From Mnemiopsis leidyi (taxonomy: Eukaryota; Ctenophora; Tentaculata; Lobata; Bolinopsidae), in the NCBI GenBank assembly GCA_000226015.1, contig JH154974.1, positions 60,981 through 85,273 on the forward strand: 24,293 nt of DNA, read 5' to 3'. The notes beneath the pieces were generated by a model that worked only from the letters and a program-made list of their open reading frames with translations, ran no database searches and was not told the DNA's origin. The translations under genes and the position numbers were made by a program. Positions 1 through 8,373 of the stretch are shown here, piece by piece (the stretch's first letter is position 1; every line of letters starts with the position of its first letter).

Positions 1-3000
1 TTGTGATAAAATACAAAGGTAGTTTTGAGTAGGTTCGCAAATCGCTTCCGTCACGTGATAGCGTAGCTCGACATTGATTGTTTGTGCCAAACTTCTCATT
101 GGATAATCGCTGTCACGTGGTACAGAAATTTGTGACCCCTCCCAAAAACCTTTCTCAAAAGCTATCTATTTTGCGACTATAGGAATCCAGGTCGTCTATA
201 TCTAGTACCTTGTTTACGATACCAGTACCTTGTCTATATCTAGTACCTTGTTTAAGATACCAGTACCTTGTCAATATCTAGTACCTTGTTTACGATACCA
301 GTACCTTGTCTATATCTAGTACCTTGTTTAAGATACCAGTACCTTGTCAATATCTAGTACCTTGTTTAAGAAGTGACCGAGCGCTCTGGCTGTTTCTATG
401 ACAGCAGCCGTTCCGCTGCTGGGATCTATCGCTCCGTAAGTCCATGCATCTCTATGGTTACCTGAAAGGAGAACAGGGAGATAAATTTACTATATTACTT
501 TATATACACTAGTAGAGTAAAGAATGAAGTGCTTGTTCAGTTTGTTCAGTGACCGGTTATGCCATGTGAAAGATAACTTTGAAACTGAATAACTAGTTAA
601 GAGGTATAAGTTAGAAAACTGAACGTCATGAAAATAATCCTAGCAGTACGTACCAAGAATAACCCATCTGTCTGGCTCCAAATATCCTGTTATCGTTCCC
701 ACTACATTCGTTATGTTGACTCTTCTTAGGTCCACGTTAACTGTAACCTAACCAGGGTTATACGCTAGCGAGAAGTATCATTACCCACCACGCCGCACGC
801 CTAAAATTAGCTATCCAATTAAATTAACAATGTAGCAAGTTAAAATGAAAGTACACATGAAATTTGGAAATTTCTGAATTCCCGAATTGCATTTGAATTT
901 TTACCCTATATTGCGTAAAACGTCTTTCAGAAACCCGTGTGGTCCGAATTTAAAGATTTGACATCTTGATGATATACAGAAATAAAAAAGCCGCAAATTA
1001 ACTAATTGAAAAGCCTAGTCAGCCGCTATAAAAATCTCAATACATTAAGATACAAGAATCCTATTACCGAGGTAATAATCATATTCATTGCATACAACTT
1101 ATACAAAGTTCTATAAATTACCAACCTCCAGTTGAGGACCATCTTCTGCTCCAGTTCCAATACCAAATTCCTTATCCTTCAATATTCCTGGTTGCCAGCT
1201 CACCGGAATATTCAAATCTGGGGGAGGAGTAATAAGATTTAAGTGATAGCACTGCAAGGAAATTAAGCCTATTTTCAATTTTCGTAAATCTCGTCTTTTA
1301 AGATAAACGCGAATCTTAAACACTGGTTTTGTCTGAATTTCCAGCACACTACCGGTATGAAGACATTATTTTAATCATCGTATTTTTATTTGTATTTGTT
1401 ACACCTGTACCCAGACTGTTACAGTTGTTCTGAAGGGGCCCTGGAAGATTCTAGATCTTTTAGCGGAGACCCGTATTATCACGGTTTCCCGGTCATGCGG
1501 CTGTTTCGACGGAAGAAGATTGCATAGGCAAATGCCCTTAGCACACTCCTCTAGGATGGGTTAATCTGATGATCGAACCCCCTACCTCATGCATAGGAGG
1601 TCGGTGTGGATAATACTACACCTGACACCACCAACCCATTATCATGCTGTAATTAGGGCCCGACGAACTTTCTTATCAAGAAAGGCAATTATATTGATTC
1701 TTATAAGGTATTTCTGGGAAAATTTCCTAATCCTCTCCTGTTTATCCACTTCCTTAGACCTTAACGCGCTACTTTTTAGCTCTTTTTCACTCTTTTCTAT
1801 ACCATTACCCGCATTTACCCAGTTCTTGTTTTAGTTATGAAGAGTGTGGTTCTACTAGTAGCTATCAGTGTCTGCCTGGCAGCCACCAACCTGACAGCTC
1901 CTCAACCATCCCAACAATATGACCTATCGGAACTTCTGGAGACTTCCTACAAAATGCGAGAGGAAGCCAACAAGATCCGGTTAGAGGCCTATGAGCTGGT
2001 GAGGAAAGCGCTGGAAATAAAAGAAGAGGCGATGGATACAAGAGAGGCGACTTTGAATACCAGATCGGACTTGGAGCGGTCAATGTTGGAAACTCTGAAT
2101 CTGGTGAACACTCACACTGCTGCTGCTACACAGAACATGGCTCTAATGAAGAGCAGTCTGTCTGCTATTACAGATAGGTTGCATAGTTTGGAGGAGAAGT
2201 TCGGAACATTAGACGAAAAGTTGGACTCTGAGACACAGCTGGTTCTAGAAATGAGTAAGGATCTGTCCAAGATAAAGAATCGGCAAGAGCATATAGTGTC
2301 AGAAGTTAAGCTGATTTCGCTCTATAAGATGTCCGATCAAACAAGTTATGATGGGACGTTTCGGGACAGTGATCTTATTGTAGATGGACAGTTCATGTTT
2401 GATGAAAATGTCCTTGAGAGCATGCAAACGTACACAAAAACAGACGCAAACCCTGGAAATAAACTTAATGTTCATCTCGGTGGCCTCTTCCGAATTTACC
2501 GGGTAAAAGTGTGGAATGTGCGATTTTGCTGCCAAGACCGCTTTATAGGAACTCGCATATATGCTGACGATCGCATGATAGGCGTGGCATTGCAAGCAAA
2601 GCCAATCTACTCATTTGATGTGGCGGAAAACGATCCAACATACGCCAGAAAAATAACTCTGCATCAGGAGCTTGGCAAACATCTGCATATTCTAGAAGTT
2701 CAAGTTTGGGGCTCGGGTCCCTACGCAGAAGAGGATCTGTTCGCGTAGGTTCGGACACAAAAAAGATCGTTATCAATCCTTAGCATCATTTGTAGGTTCG
2801 GACACAAAAAGATCGTTATCAATCCATAGCATCATTTGTAGGTTCGGACACAAAAAGATTGTTATCAATCCTTAGCATCATTTGCCATAATAATTGAAGT
2901 TATTATTTCTTGCTTAGATCCTCAATCATGCCAAAATCTTACGTTAAACAATGTTAATTAAAACAAATATTGTCGAATGATAAAAATTTGCCACAATATT

Positions 3001-5726
3001 TTATAAAAATCATTATAGTCACATCGTTTTCTTATAATACAAAGTTTCTAGTCCACTTTTTTCATTGCCAGCATATTTCTGCGTATTATTTAAAACAAGC
3101 AAAAGTCTAACCATCTCTCTCATTTAAGCAATGAAGGGCGTCGTTCTACAATCTACTGGTAGCTATCAGTGTCTGCCTGGCAGCCACCAACCTGACAGCT
3201 TCTCAACCACCCCAACAATATGACCTATCGGAACTTCTGGAGACTTCCTACAAAATGCGAGAGGAAGCCAACAAGATCCGGTTAGAGGCCTATGAGCTGG
3301 TGAGCAAAGCGCTGGAAATGAAAGAGGAGGCGATAGCCACGAAGGAAGTAGACTACCAGGTCGGACTTGGAGCACAGAACATGGCTCAAATCAAGAGCAG
3401 TCTGTCTGCTATTACAGATAGGTTGCATTGTTTGGAGGGAAAGGTTCAAGAAGCTAATGTCCTGATTAGTGATTACTAATATCATCAAAAAAACGGCAAG
3501 AAGTTAGAAGCTCTGAAGTAAGACTAATTTTATTGTTCGAAATGACGGACGAGACATCAACTAATCATCACTACCTATTTAGATGATTTTGCCGTTAATG
3601 GAAAGTTCGTGATTGCTGCGACAGGTACTAGGTAGTGCTGGAATGTCTTCTAATCAAATGACCAACAACGGCCCCAACCACAGACTTGGTGGTTTGTTTC
3701 GCATTTACAGGGTGAAGTTTGGAACATTCGACATTGCTGTCAAGAGAGTCTCCTAAAAACGAGAATTAATGAAGATCACGGACAGATCGGCGTGCCCGTG
3801 CAGGCGAAAAGTCTCTGCGGACTACGATTTCGACATTTCAAAGGAAGATCCGACGTAAAGCAGAACAATCAGTCACGCTTCATCAGGAGCTAGCTAAATA
3901 TCTACAGGTACTGGAGGTTTAAGTTTGGGCTCATTTCTGGAGGATGATCTCTTTTATTAGGTACTTTTATCGTATTACAATGACAATTGAAAGATTTATT
4001 GAACATCAACTAGTATCAAAATGTAACCAGTAACCTTATCACTTGGTTTCAAAAAAGATGTTTTACTTTTTTATCGATTTCGAGTGCTTGTTTCAAGAAT
4101 GTTATTGTTCCTAATAGATATCTTAAGAACAACTGATTGATCAATATGAAAATTAGTTGGAATATGGAAATGATAAAAATAAGAAAGCATAATAAAGTGT
4201 TCCAAGTGACCAAGAACATACCCTGCGGAGTTGCCAAAGCGTTGAGCAACACTACAGCATCGTCACCAGTTATAGGCTGGGATACAATAGGAGCTGAGGT
4301 CTTTGGTCCGTCAGCTCTGACAAAGCTATTCTGAACAGACGGCCAACCTAGAGTGTCCGTGTCGCCGTCCCAACTGCCGAATACATAAATCGTGAAAGTA
4401 GAGTATGAGTGAGTAGGATAAAAAACTCTGGGGTTCTGATTAAAAAGAATTTTTGTAAGCAGAACTAAAGTTGTAACAGAAACCCGGAAATTTGGTTAAT
4501 CCTTTACTTACAGGCCAATAGTGCCTCGTTCTCCAGCGGAACTAGGAGCAAACTCGGACGAAGGATAGCGTTCCTCGCGGTTGGGGGCCAACAGATCCTT
4601 GAACAGAACTATCGCTAGCGCTCCCGCATCCGCAGCGTTCTTTGCTTTGTTCCCCCTAAACGTCTGACCGTATCGAGCTATCACTACCTGCACATTTGTA
4701 GACTTTAATGTAAACTTCAAAATTCAAAGTTTTTTCTCTTTAATAACAAGTTTCTGTAACACGTGACTGCGATATACCAGTAAGACATACGGCATGACCA
4801 ATCATCATCGAGCAACGTTATCACGTAATAATTCAAGCAATTTCCGAATTAAACGATATCACTTTGCAATCGATTTGGACAAAAACTACATTTATTATGT
4901 ATATATGTATATATATACAGCCATGAGTAATATAAAATTCATGGCCGAGCTGATTTCGAGGTCTCGATTTTGGATAGTCAGTTTTGCTTTCTTCCTCGAC
5001 AGAATGCTGCCCCAATAATCATGAAAATAGATAAGAAATTTATTTGAGAGTAAGACCTACCTTATCTTTAACAGTGATGTTGTTATCTTTGAGGAACTTA
5101 AAGTCGTCAATCTCAGCAAAGTTCGCATACACGTAGGGTGCTTTTACGCTCCCAGACTTGGAATGCGCATTGAAGAGTGGGGTGGTGGGGTTGTTCTTCT
5201 CAAACTCGTTCAGTGGAACTTCAATATTCCTACAAGAGTGCTGCACCTCGCCTGAAGAATCAAATAGTTTCACTGCATTAGGCTTCTCTTTGTCTGGATA
5301 TGGCAGCCGCACGGAATAGTTTTTAAGCTCGACCATATCAAACGCAAAGTCGTGAAACTGATTGGCGATATACTGAGCCAGTTCGTAGTTTCTAGGCGAG
5401 CCCGCTAGATGGGTGCTTTTAGTCAGTTCGATGTGATACTCTTTAATCCTGCTTGGATCTATCAGGCTCCCGATATTGTCTATTTTGTGTTCGGAGGAAG
5501 GCTTCCCGAAACTGATAAGCAGACTGTGGCAGAAAAAGCCAGAGAAGAAAACAACGACGACGGAGAAAGCGACGACACAGACTTTGATGAAGTTGAAGGA
5601 GGCGGGTTGTCGTCGGGATCCAGACAACAGGAGGTCCTCGTCGTCGTAGTCGTCGCTGACGGACTGGACGAGGTGACCATCCCCCCTGGACGACTGCAGG
5701 TTGTACAGCCGTCTTCTGTCACCCAT
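1..5726 (-). CDS. FOLH1: Glutamate carboxypeptidase II / NAALADase-like peptidase, 5' six exons (partial, runs off left edge)
   Basis: This is a type II membrane zinc exopeptidase of the M28B family, which trims C-terminal glutamate from peptides such as NAAG or from folate polyglutamates. Coding exons read 5726-5061, 4687-4512, 4373-4222, 1217-1126, 747-654 and 461-361; codon phase is kept at every GT-AG junction, giving 427 codons. Residues 1-45 are cytosolic with an acidic dileucine-like stretch (DDEDLLL). Residues 46-73 form one membrane helix. The protease-associated domain follows ([18 protein letters not shown]). Exon 6 opens the catalytic domain with [20 protein letters not shown], whose His396 and Asp406 match the first two zinc ligands of human GCPII (HRDSW..GGID). 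The catalytic Glu and remaining ligands lie outside the window. I chose ATG 5726 because the family-like N-terminus begins there. The frame stays open upstream to 5831. Intron 3 (1218-4221) contains two opposite-strand lectin-like loci. Orthology among FOLH1, NAALAD2 and NAALADL1 is not resolved. Confidence 0.9.
194..370. repeat. 38-bp minisatellite overlapping a splice donor, about 4.7 copies
   Basis: Four full 38-bp units start at 194, 232, 270 and 308, and a 25-bp partial unit spans 346-370. Units alternate between TTACGAT and TTAAGAT variants, suggesting spread as a 76-bp dimer. Its right end overlaps the last ten bases of peptidase exon 6 and the donor AAG|GTACT (minus strand, 361|360). 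Every full unit carries two further AAG|GTACT matches, so nine donor-like sites lie in tandem. Confidence 0.95.
1385..1640 (-). repeat. SINE-like dispersed repeat, copy A
   Basis: Read on the minus strand, this segment has a GGTTCGATC motif resembling a tRNA B box near 1575, a body, and an end of ACAAATACAAAT type next to CTGGGTACAGGTGTAAC. The body and tail match, with many differences, the plus-strand segment 17095-17312, so at least two copies exist in opposite orientation. A tRNA-like head plus a short simple-repeat tail suggests a SINE. The 5' boundary is approximate. It lies in intron 3 of the peptidase gene. Confidence 0.6.
1837..2748 (+). CDS. Secreted coiled-coil protein with F5/8C (F-type lectin-like) C-terminal domain
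   Basis: An intact, intronless 303-codon gene nested inside the large intron of the peptidase gene on the opposite strand. Residues 1-16 form a signal peptide ([15 protein letters not shown]). Residues about 28-160 are rich in Glu, Lys, Arg and Leu with heptad-like spacing, so a coiled coil and oligomerisation are likely. Residues about 165-293 look like a galactose-binding-fold F5/8C or fucolectin domain: VDG near 182, [13 protein letters not shown] near 214, adjacent Cys231-Cys232 followed by [12 protein letters not shown], and a final LEVQVWG strand. In F-type lectins the vicinal Cys pair follows Arg-x-Asp; here the residues before it are Val-Arg-Phe, so the classical fucose site is altered, although the Arg after the pair (235) is kept. 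The likely role is an extracellular recognition or matrix protein. Ligand binding is untested and the family call is by motif only. Confidence 0.8.
   Translation: MKSVVLLVAISVCLAATNLTAPQPSQQYDLSELLETSYKMREEANKIRLEAYELVRKALEIKEEAMDTREATLNTRSDLERSMLETLNLVNTHTAAATQNMALMKSSLSAITDRLHSLEEKFGTLDEKLDSETQLVLEMSKDLSKIKNRQEHIVSEVKLISLYKMSDQTSYDGTFRDSDLIVDGQFMFDENVLESMQTYTKTDANPGNKLNVHLGGLFRIYRVKVWNVRFCCQDRFIGTRIYADDRMIGVALQAKPIYSFDVAENDPTYARKITLHQELGKHLHILEVQVWGSGPYAEEDLFA
2746..2884. repeat. Triplicated 46-47-bp unit starting at the lectin stop codon
   Basis: Three nearly identical direct copies lie at 2746-2792 (47 bp), 2793-2838 and 2839-2884 (46 bp each). Each begins TAGGTTCGGACACAAAAA. The first T of unit 1 is also the first base of the gene's TAG stop, so the array is the proximal 3' UTR. 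Copies differ by one to three changes, implying recent amplification. Confidence 0.95.
3131..3960 (+). pseudogene. Decayed tandem copy of the coiled-coil/lectin gene
   Basis: The ATG at 3131 begins a copy of the 1837-2748 gene. A small insertion around 3148-3157 breaks the signal-peptide frame. The segment 3160-3310 then matches the intact copy almost base for base, including the [16 protein letters not shown] stretch. About 50 bp of the coiled coil are missing near 3375. The frame stops at 3479, and the lectin-domain part (about 3590-3960) has several stops and frame changes. A lectin-domain remnant is still visible around 3688-3740. The locus shares the peptidase intron with its parent. A short secreted fragment from an internal ATG at 3255 cannot be excluded, but I see no support for it. 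Confidence 0.85.
3961..4221. other. Remainder of peptidase intron 3
   Basis: This AT-rich stretch lies between the lectin pseudogene and the peptidase exon 3 donor (GTATGT, minus strand at 4221). No coding signal on either strand fits a neighbour. The small open frames here are low-complexity intron sequence. Confidence 0.5.
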
Positions 5727-5728
5727 AC

Positions 5729-5745
5729 CTAGAGGGAAAGTCGCC
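5729..5745 (-). promoter_or_regulatory. Putative splice (trans- or 5'UTR) acceptor before the peptidase ATG
   Basis: On the minus strand a pyrimidine-rich run, GACTTTCCCTCTAG, ends in AG at 5730-5729. ATG follows after only two bases. It could be a cis acceptor of a 5' UTR intron, a spliced-leader acceptor, or chance. Confidence 0.4.
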
Positions 5746-5746
5746 G

Positions 5747-6091
5747 TGTTACTATGGAGGGTTGTTTTCTTACAGCGATAATGAGTCTTGTATACAATAA
5801 AGGACTGAAAATAAATACATATTATGGCCATAAAATTAGAGAAACAGTTTACTTCTTCGAATGTAAAATATGAAATATTTGAGAAAAATCTTTAAAAAGC
5901 TGTCCATAAACAATAATAACAACTGAAGTAAAGTTTAGAAGAGATTCCTTTGCCAATGAATTTGAAAAGTGAATTTTAACCGGATACTGCGTCCGCATTG
6001 ATAAGTTGACCACTGTAGTATGCACATTACAACATGAAATTGCACCGAAATGTACAAGTATTTTTAATGTAAATATACAAGCATGATACTG
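5747..6091. other. Gap between the peptidase ATG and the RPP38-like stop
   Basis: About 350 bp without a supported gene. No AATAAA is seen on the minus strand after the RPP38-like stop. An ATTAAA variant lies at 6068-6063. AATAAA matches near 5796 and 5812 are on the plus strand and so do not serve these genes. Confidence 0.5.
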
Positions 6092-6754
6092 CTAGTCTAC
6101 CTCCATTTTCATTGCCGATTTCTGTTTCGCCTTAGCTTCTTGTCTAAGCCTCTTCCTTTCTACCGCCTCCGCGGAGGGAGATACATCCTCTATCCGAACA
6201 ACTAGGTCCGGCAACCCATCTAGATTGACGAAAGGTAATGTCGGCGTGACCAAATCTCTGAACTTAATGTCTGAACTGGCTGGAACGCCGACAATCCCAA
6301 CTTTTTTTCTCCCGAGACAGGAAGAGAGATAAAGAGACACTTGTCCTTTCACGATGGGAACTTCTCTGAGTCCGCACAAGTAGAGGATGTGATCGAATAT
6401 TCTGGTGGGAATCAAACTTTCTTCCACAAACACCGCCTGAAACTTAAAGTTCTGTTCGTATAGTTTTGTAACACAATTGACACTGAAGATCAATTCGCGC
6501 TCCCTTTCCAGACGATGTCCAAAGTTTCTTTTTGCCCTGATGTCTCCCTGAGATGAATCTTGAGAACAAGCCGCAGCGAACCTCTGAAAAATGTGGTTTT
6601 TAACGGCCAGCAGTGCAGATTCAACGGCACTGTTCGAATGCCTGGGCCAGCGAATCTTGAAGGGGTCATCAAGGACATGCCGCTCGGACTTTTTAGCCTG
6701 TTTCTGTGCCAGAGACTTCCTCTTGCCACCACCCTTAGGAGTAGATGCTGACAT
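6092..6754 (-). CDS. RPP38: RPP38-like RNase P/MRP protein subunit (L7Ae/eL30-type RNA-binding fold)
   Basis: A single-exon gene of 220 aa. RPP38 is a protein of nuclear RNase P and RNase MRP, which cut tRNA 5' leaders and pre-rRNA, and it binds kink-turn RNA. The N-terminus is basic (KGGGKRKSLAQKQAKKSER) and is followed by DPFKIRWP, like the NPYVVRW start of vertebrate RPP38. Residues about 80-158 match an L7Ae fold: VNCVTKLYEQ (kink-turn-binding helix position), the strand QAVFVEESL, VPIVKG, and LGRKKVGIVGV. The segment FRDLVTPTLPFVNLDGLPDL parallels the post-fold part of RPP38, and the tail is basic and charged. Human RPP38 is longer (about 283 aa). I chose ATG 6754 because it starts the basic tail and lies 3 nt after a strong acceptor-like CTCCTTCTCCAG. 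An in-frame upstream ATG at 6817 would add 21 residues. An L7Ae-like protein of another snoRNP type is the alternative. Confidence 0.7.
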   Translation of the reverse strand: MSASTPKGGGKRKSLAQKQAKKSERHVLDDPFKIRWPRHSNSAVESALLAVKNHIFQRFAAACSQDSSQGDIRAKRNFGHRLERERELIFSVNCVTKLYEQNFKFQAVFVEESLIPTRIFDHILYLCGLREVPIVKGQVSLYLSSCLGRKKVGIVGVPASSDIKFRDLVTPTLPFVNLDGLPDLVVRIEDVSPSAEAVERKRLRQEAKAKQKSAMKMEVD

Positions 6755-6757
6755 GAT

Positions 6758-6773
6758 CTGGAGAAGGAGATTA
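6758..6773 (-). promoter_or_regulatory. Putative splice (trans- or 5'UTR) acceptor before RPP38-like ATG
   Basis: On the minus strand AATCTCCTTCTCCAG forms a good polypyrimidine tract ending in AG at 6759-6758, with ATC and then ATG following. The pyrimidine run is the best of the acceptor-like sites next to start codons in this window. Confidence 0.45.
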
Positions 6774-7282
6774 GCGACTACATTCAGTGTGCCTGAAGGT
6801 GAGGTTAGGATGATCAAAAGTTAGGCGAGTCGATGGTAATATGAGATTATAATACGATATTACAGGAGACATGGGGATATGAAATTAAAATCATGCTTTT
6901 CCTATCTGCAACCTAAAACAGTATAGGACTATAGGGCTTTTCTGGATTACACTTACGCCTTATAGGCTATTAAAATTTGAGCAATCTCAGCCAGGATGCA
7001 ATATTAGTAAATCAGTAATATTTCGCATAATACAAGTCAACATTGCACACTGCACAGAAAAATAAAAATAAGATATGTCGACAGTCGACAGTCTGCAGTT
7101 CTCTGTAAGGGAATGTCATATTGCTATCATCGGTGAGGATAATAAAACAGTTCAGCTCTTTACCAACATTTTCATAACATCCCAAATCCGTATTGAGATA
7201 CACTCGCTGCACGTGGAGCGATGCAATTCTTCGCCTTGCAGTTCACAGTAATGCCTCGCGGCAATTGACCCGGAAAAATAGG
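6774..7282. other. Gap between LAGE3 stop and RPP38-like start
   Basis: About 510 bp with no supported gene. I see no AATAAA or ATTAAA on the minus strand here, so LAGE3 has no canonical cleavage signal in its 3' flank. A short 7012-7212 minus frame looks like 3' UTR or spacer. Confidence 0.45.
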
Positions 7283-7833
7283 TCACGACTTTTCATCAAA
7301 CATGTCCATGGTATCGCAGGAAAGTTTGAGGAGCTCGAGAACAGAGCCGAGAGACACCCGTAACACCCTCAGTTCGGATGAGGAGACTGACACGTGCAGC
7401 ACACCTCCACACACCTTCATATCTCTAGTTACACCTGCAGGGAGGTTACTTAGGAGACAAGACATTAAGAAAATATTACATGTGTTAGGTTTAATTTCAC
7501 GTTTTTAGAACTAAGCTAGAAGTAGAGGTATACAAATTAAAAGTCTCGATATAACATCTCAATATATAAATATAACCTCAACAGTACTGGAGGAGGTTCT
7601 GTAGATCATGGAAATGATAGGAGTAGATTCTTTGCAGTAGCCTTTTATTTACTAGGGGTTTTATTTATTAGGGGTTTTATTTATTAGGGGTTTTATTTAC
7701 TAGGGGTTCTTAGTCACCACGACAACGTACCTGATTTTCTAGGCTCCTTGTCAGCAGAGACGCTCCTCATGGCTATTGTGGCGAGACGTTCACTGGGAAA
7801 GGGTATAGAGATGTTGCAACAATACGGCGTCAT
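7283..7833 (-). CDS. LAGE3: LAGE3/Pcc1, KEOPS complex subunit (2 exons, 84 aa)
   Basis: Pcc1/LAGE3 is the small dimerising subunit of KEOPS, which with Kae1/OSGEP adds threonylcarbamoyl to A37 of ANN-decoding tRNAs (t6A). Exon 1 is 7833-7731 (34 codons plus one base) and ends at donor G|GTACGT. Exon 2 is 7434-7283, after acceptor CCTCCCTGCAG. The split Gly codon is restored, giving 84 aa, the usual Pcc1 length. Family marks are IPFPSERLATIAMRSVSADK (compare human VPFPTPLEAEIAHGSLAPD), the following basic Arg-Lys, then DMKVCGGVLHVSVSSSELRV and LRVSLGSVLELLKLSCDTM, matching the V-x-G-x-L strand and C-terminal helix of the fold. ATG 7833 follows an AG by one base. Intron 1 contains a 16-bp array carrying AATAAA motifs on the transcript strand. 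The gene sits between the ALKBH1 and RPP38-like genes, same strand. Confidence 0.88.
7643..7706. repeat. Four-copy 16-bp array in LAGE3 intron
   Basis: Units TTTTATTTAYTAGGGG start at 7643, 7659, 7675 and 7691. On the transcribed (minus) strand each reads CCCCTARTAAATAAAA and so contains AATAAA. The plus strand carries four GGGG runs 12 nt apart. The array ends 24 bp from the exon 1 donor. Confidence 0.95.
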
Positions 7834-7834
7834 C

Positions 7835-7848
7835 CTAATTCGTAATGG
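7835..7848 (-). promoter_or_regulatory. Acceptor-like AG directly before LAGE3 ATG
   Basis: The minus strand reads CCCATTACGAATTAG, one G, then ATG. The pyrimidine tract is weak, so this is listed chiefly because two neighbouring genes show the same AG-to-ATG closeness. Confidence 0.25.
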
Positions 7849-8373
7849 GCATTTTAAATCTTGATACAAGAAACAAAACAACAGAACATCCTACAGAAGT
7901 TGAATATTTTAAAACTGTCTACGGAAACAAAACTAAAAGTAAAGAACACAGAACATGGTGTCATAAGTTAAGTTGTATTAGCCGATTAATTAATCGCGAT
8001 TATGGAGTACAGACATAGATTTACGGCTGTGCTGGATTTTAAGATAATGTCAATCTTGTAACAACAAGCTGTATCGAATCGGACATAGAAAAACTTGATG
8101 GAAAAGTAAATAATTGAGAAAAGTTTCAAAAATCAGCCCGTATAAGTTAAATAAATTTGTGATGACAATTGGAGAAAAATTAGAATAATAATTTCAGAAA
8201 ATCAAGCGTCTATATTTTAGAGTTACTCGTATCTTGCTCACTTGCTTGCATGTAGAGTGAATATTCAATTAAGATTCTGACTTAATTGAGTTCGAGTAAA
8301 TTGATTTATCTAAGATGATGGACTGACCGAAATATTATTTTTGATAGAAATTAAAAATTTTGTGAACAACAAC
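7849..8373. other. Gap between ALKBH1 stop and LAGE3 start
   Basis: About 520 bp of AT-rich sequence without a supported gene. No AATAAA is seen on the minus strand after the ALKBH1 stop. A near match (AATAAT) lies close to 8335. No obvious promoter motif for LAGE3 is recognised. Confidence 0.45.

Noticed and set aside
1589..1834. 81-codon plus frame just upstream of the lectin gene
   Set aside because: It begins inside the SINE-like repeat and has a biased, domain-free composition.
5409..5732. 107-codon plus-strand open frame opposite peptidase exon 1
   Set aside because: Antisense shadow of a Ser/Asp-rich coding exon. It has no domain and its composition mirrors the real gene.
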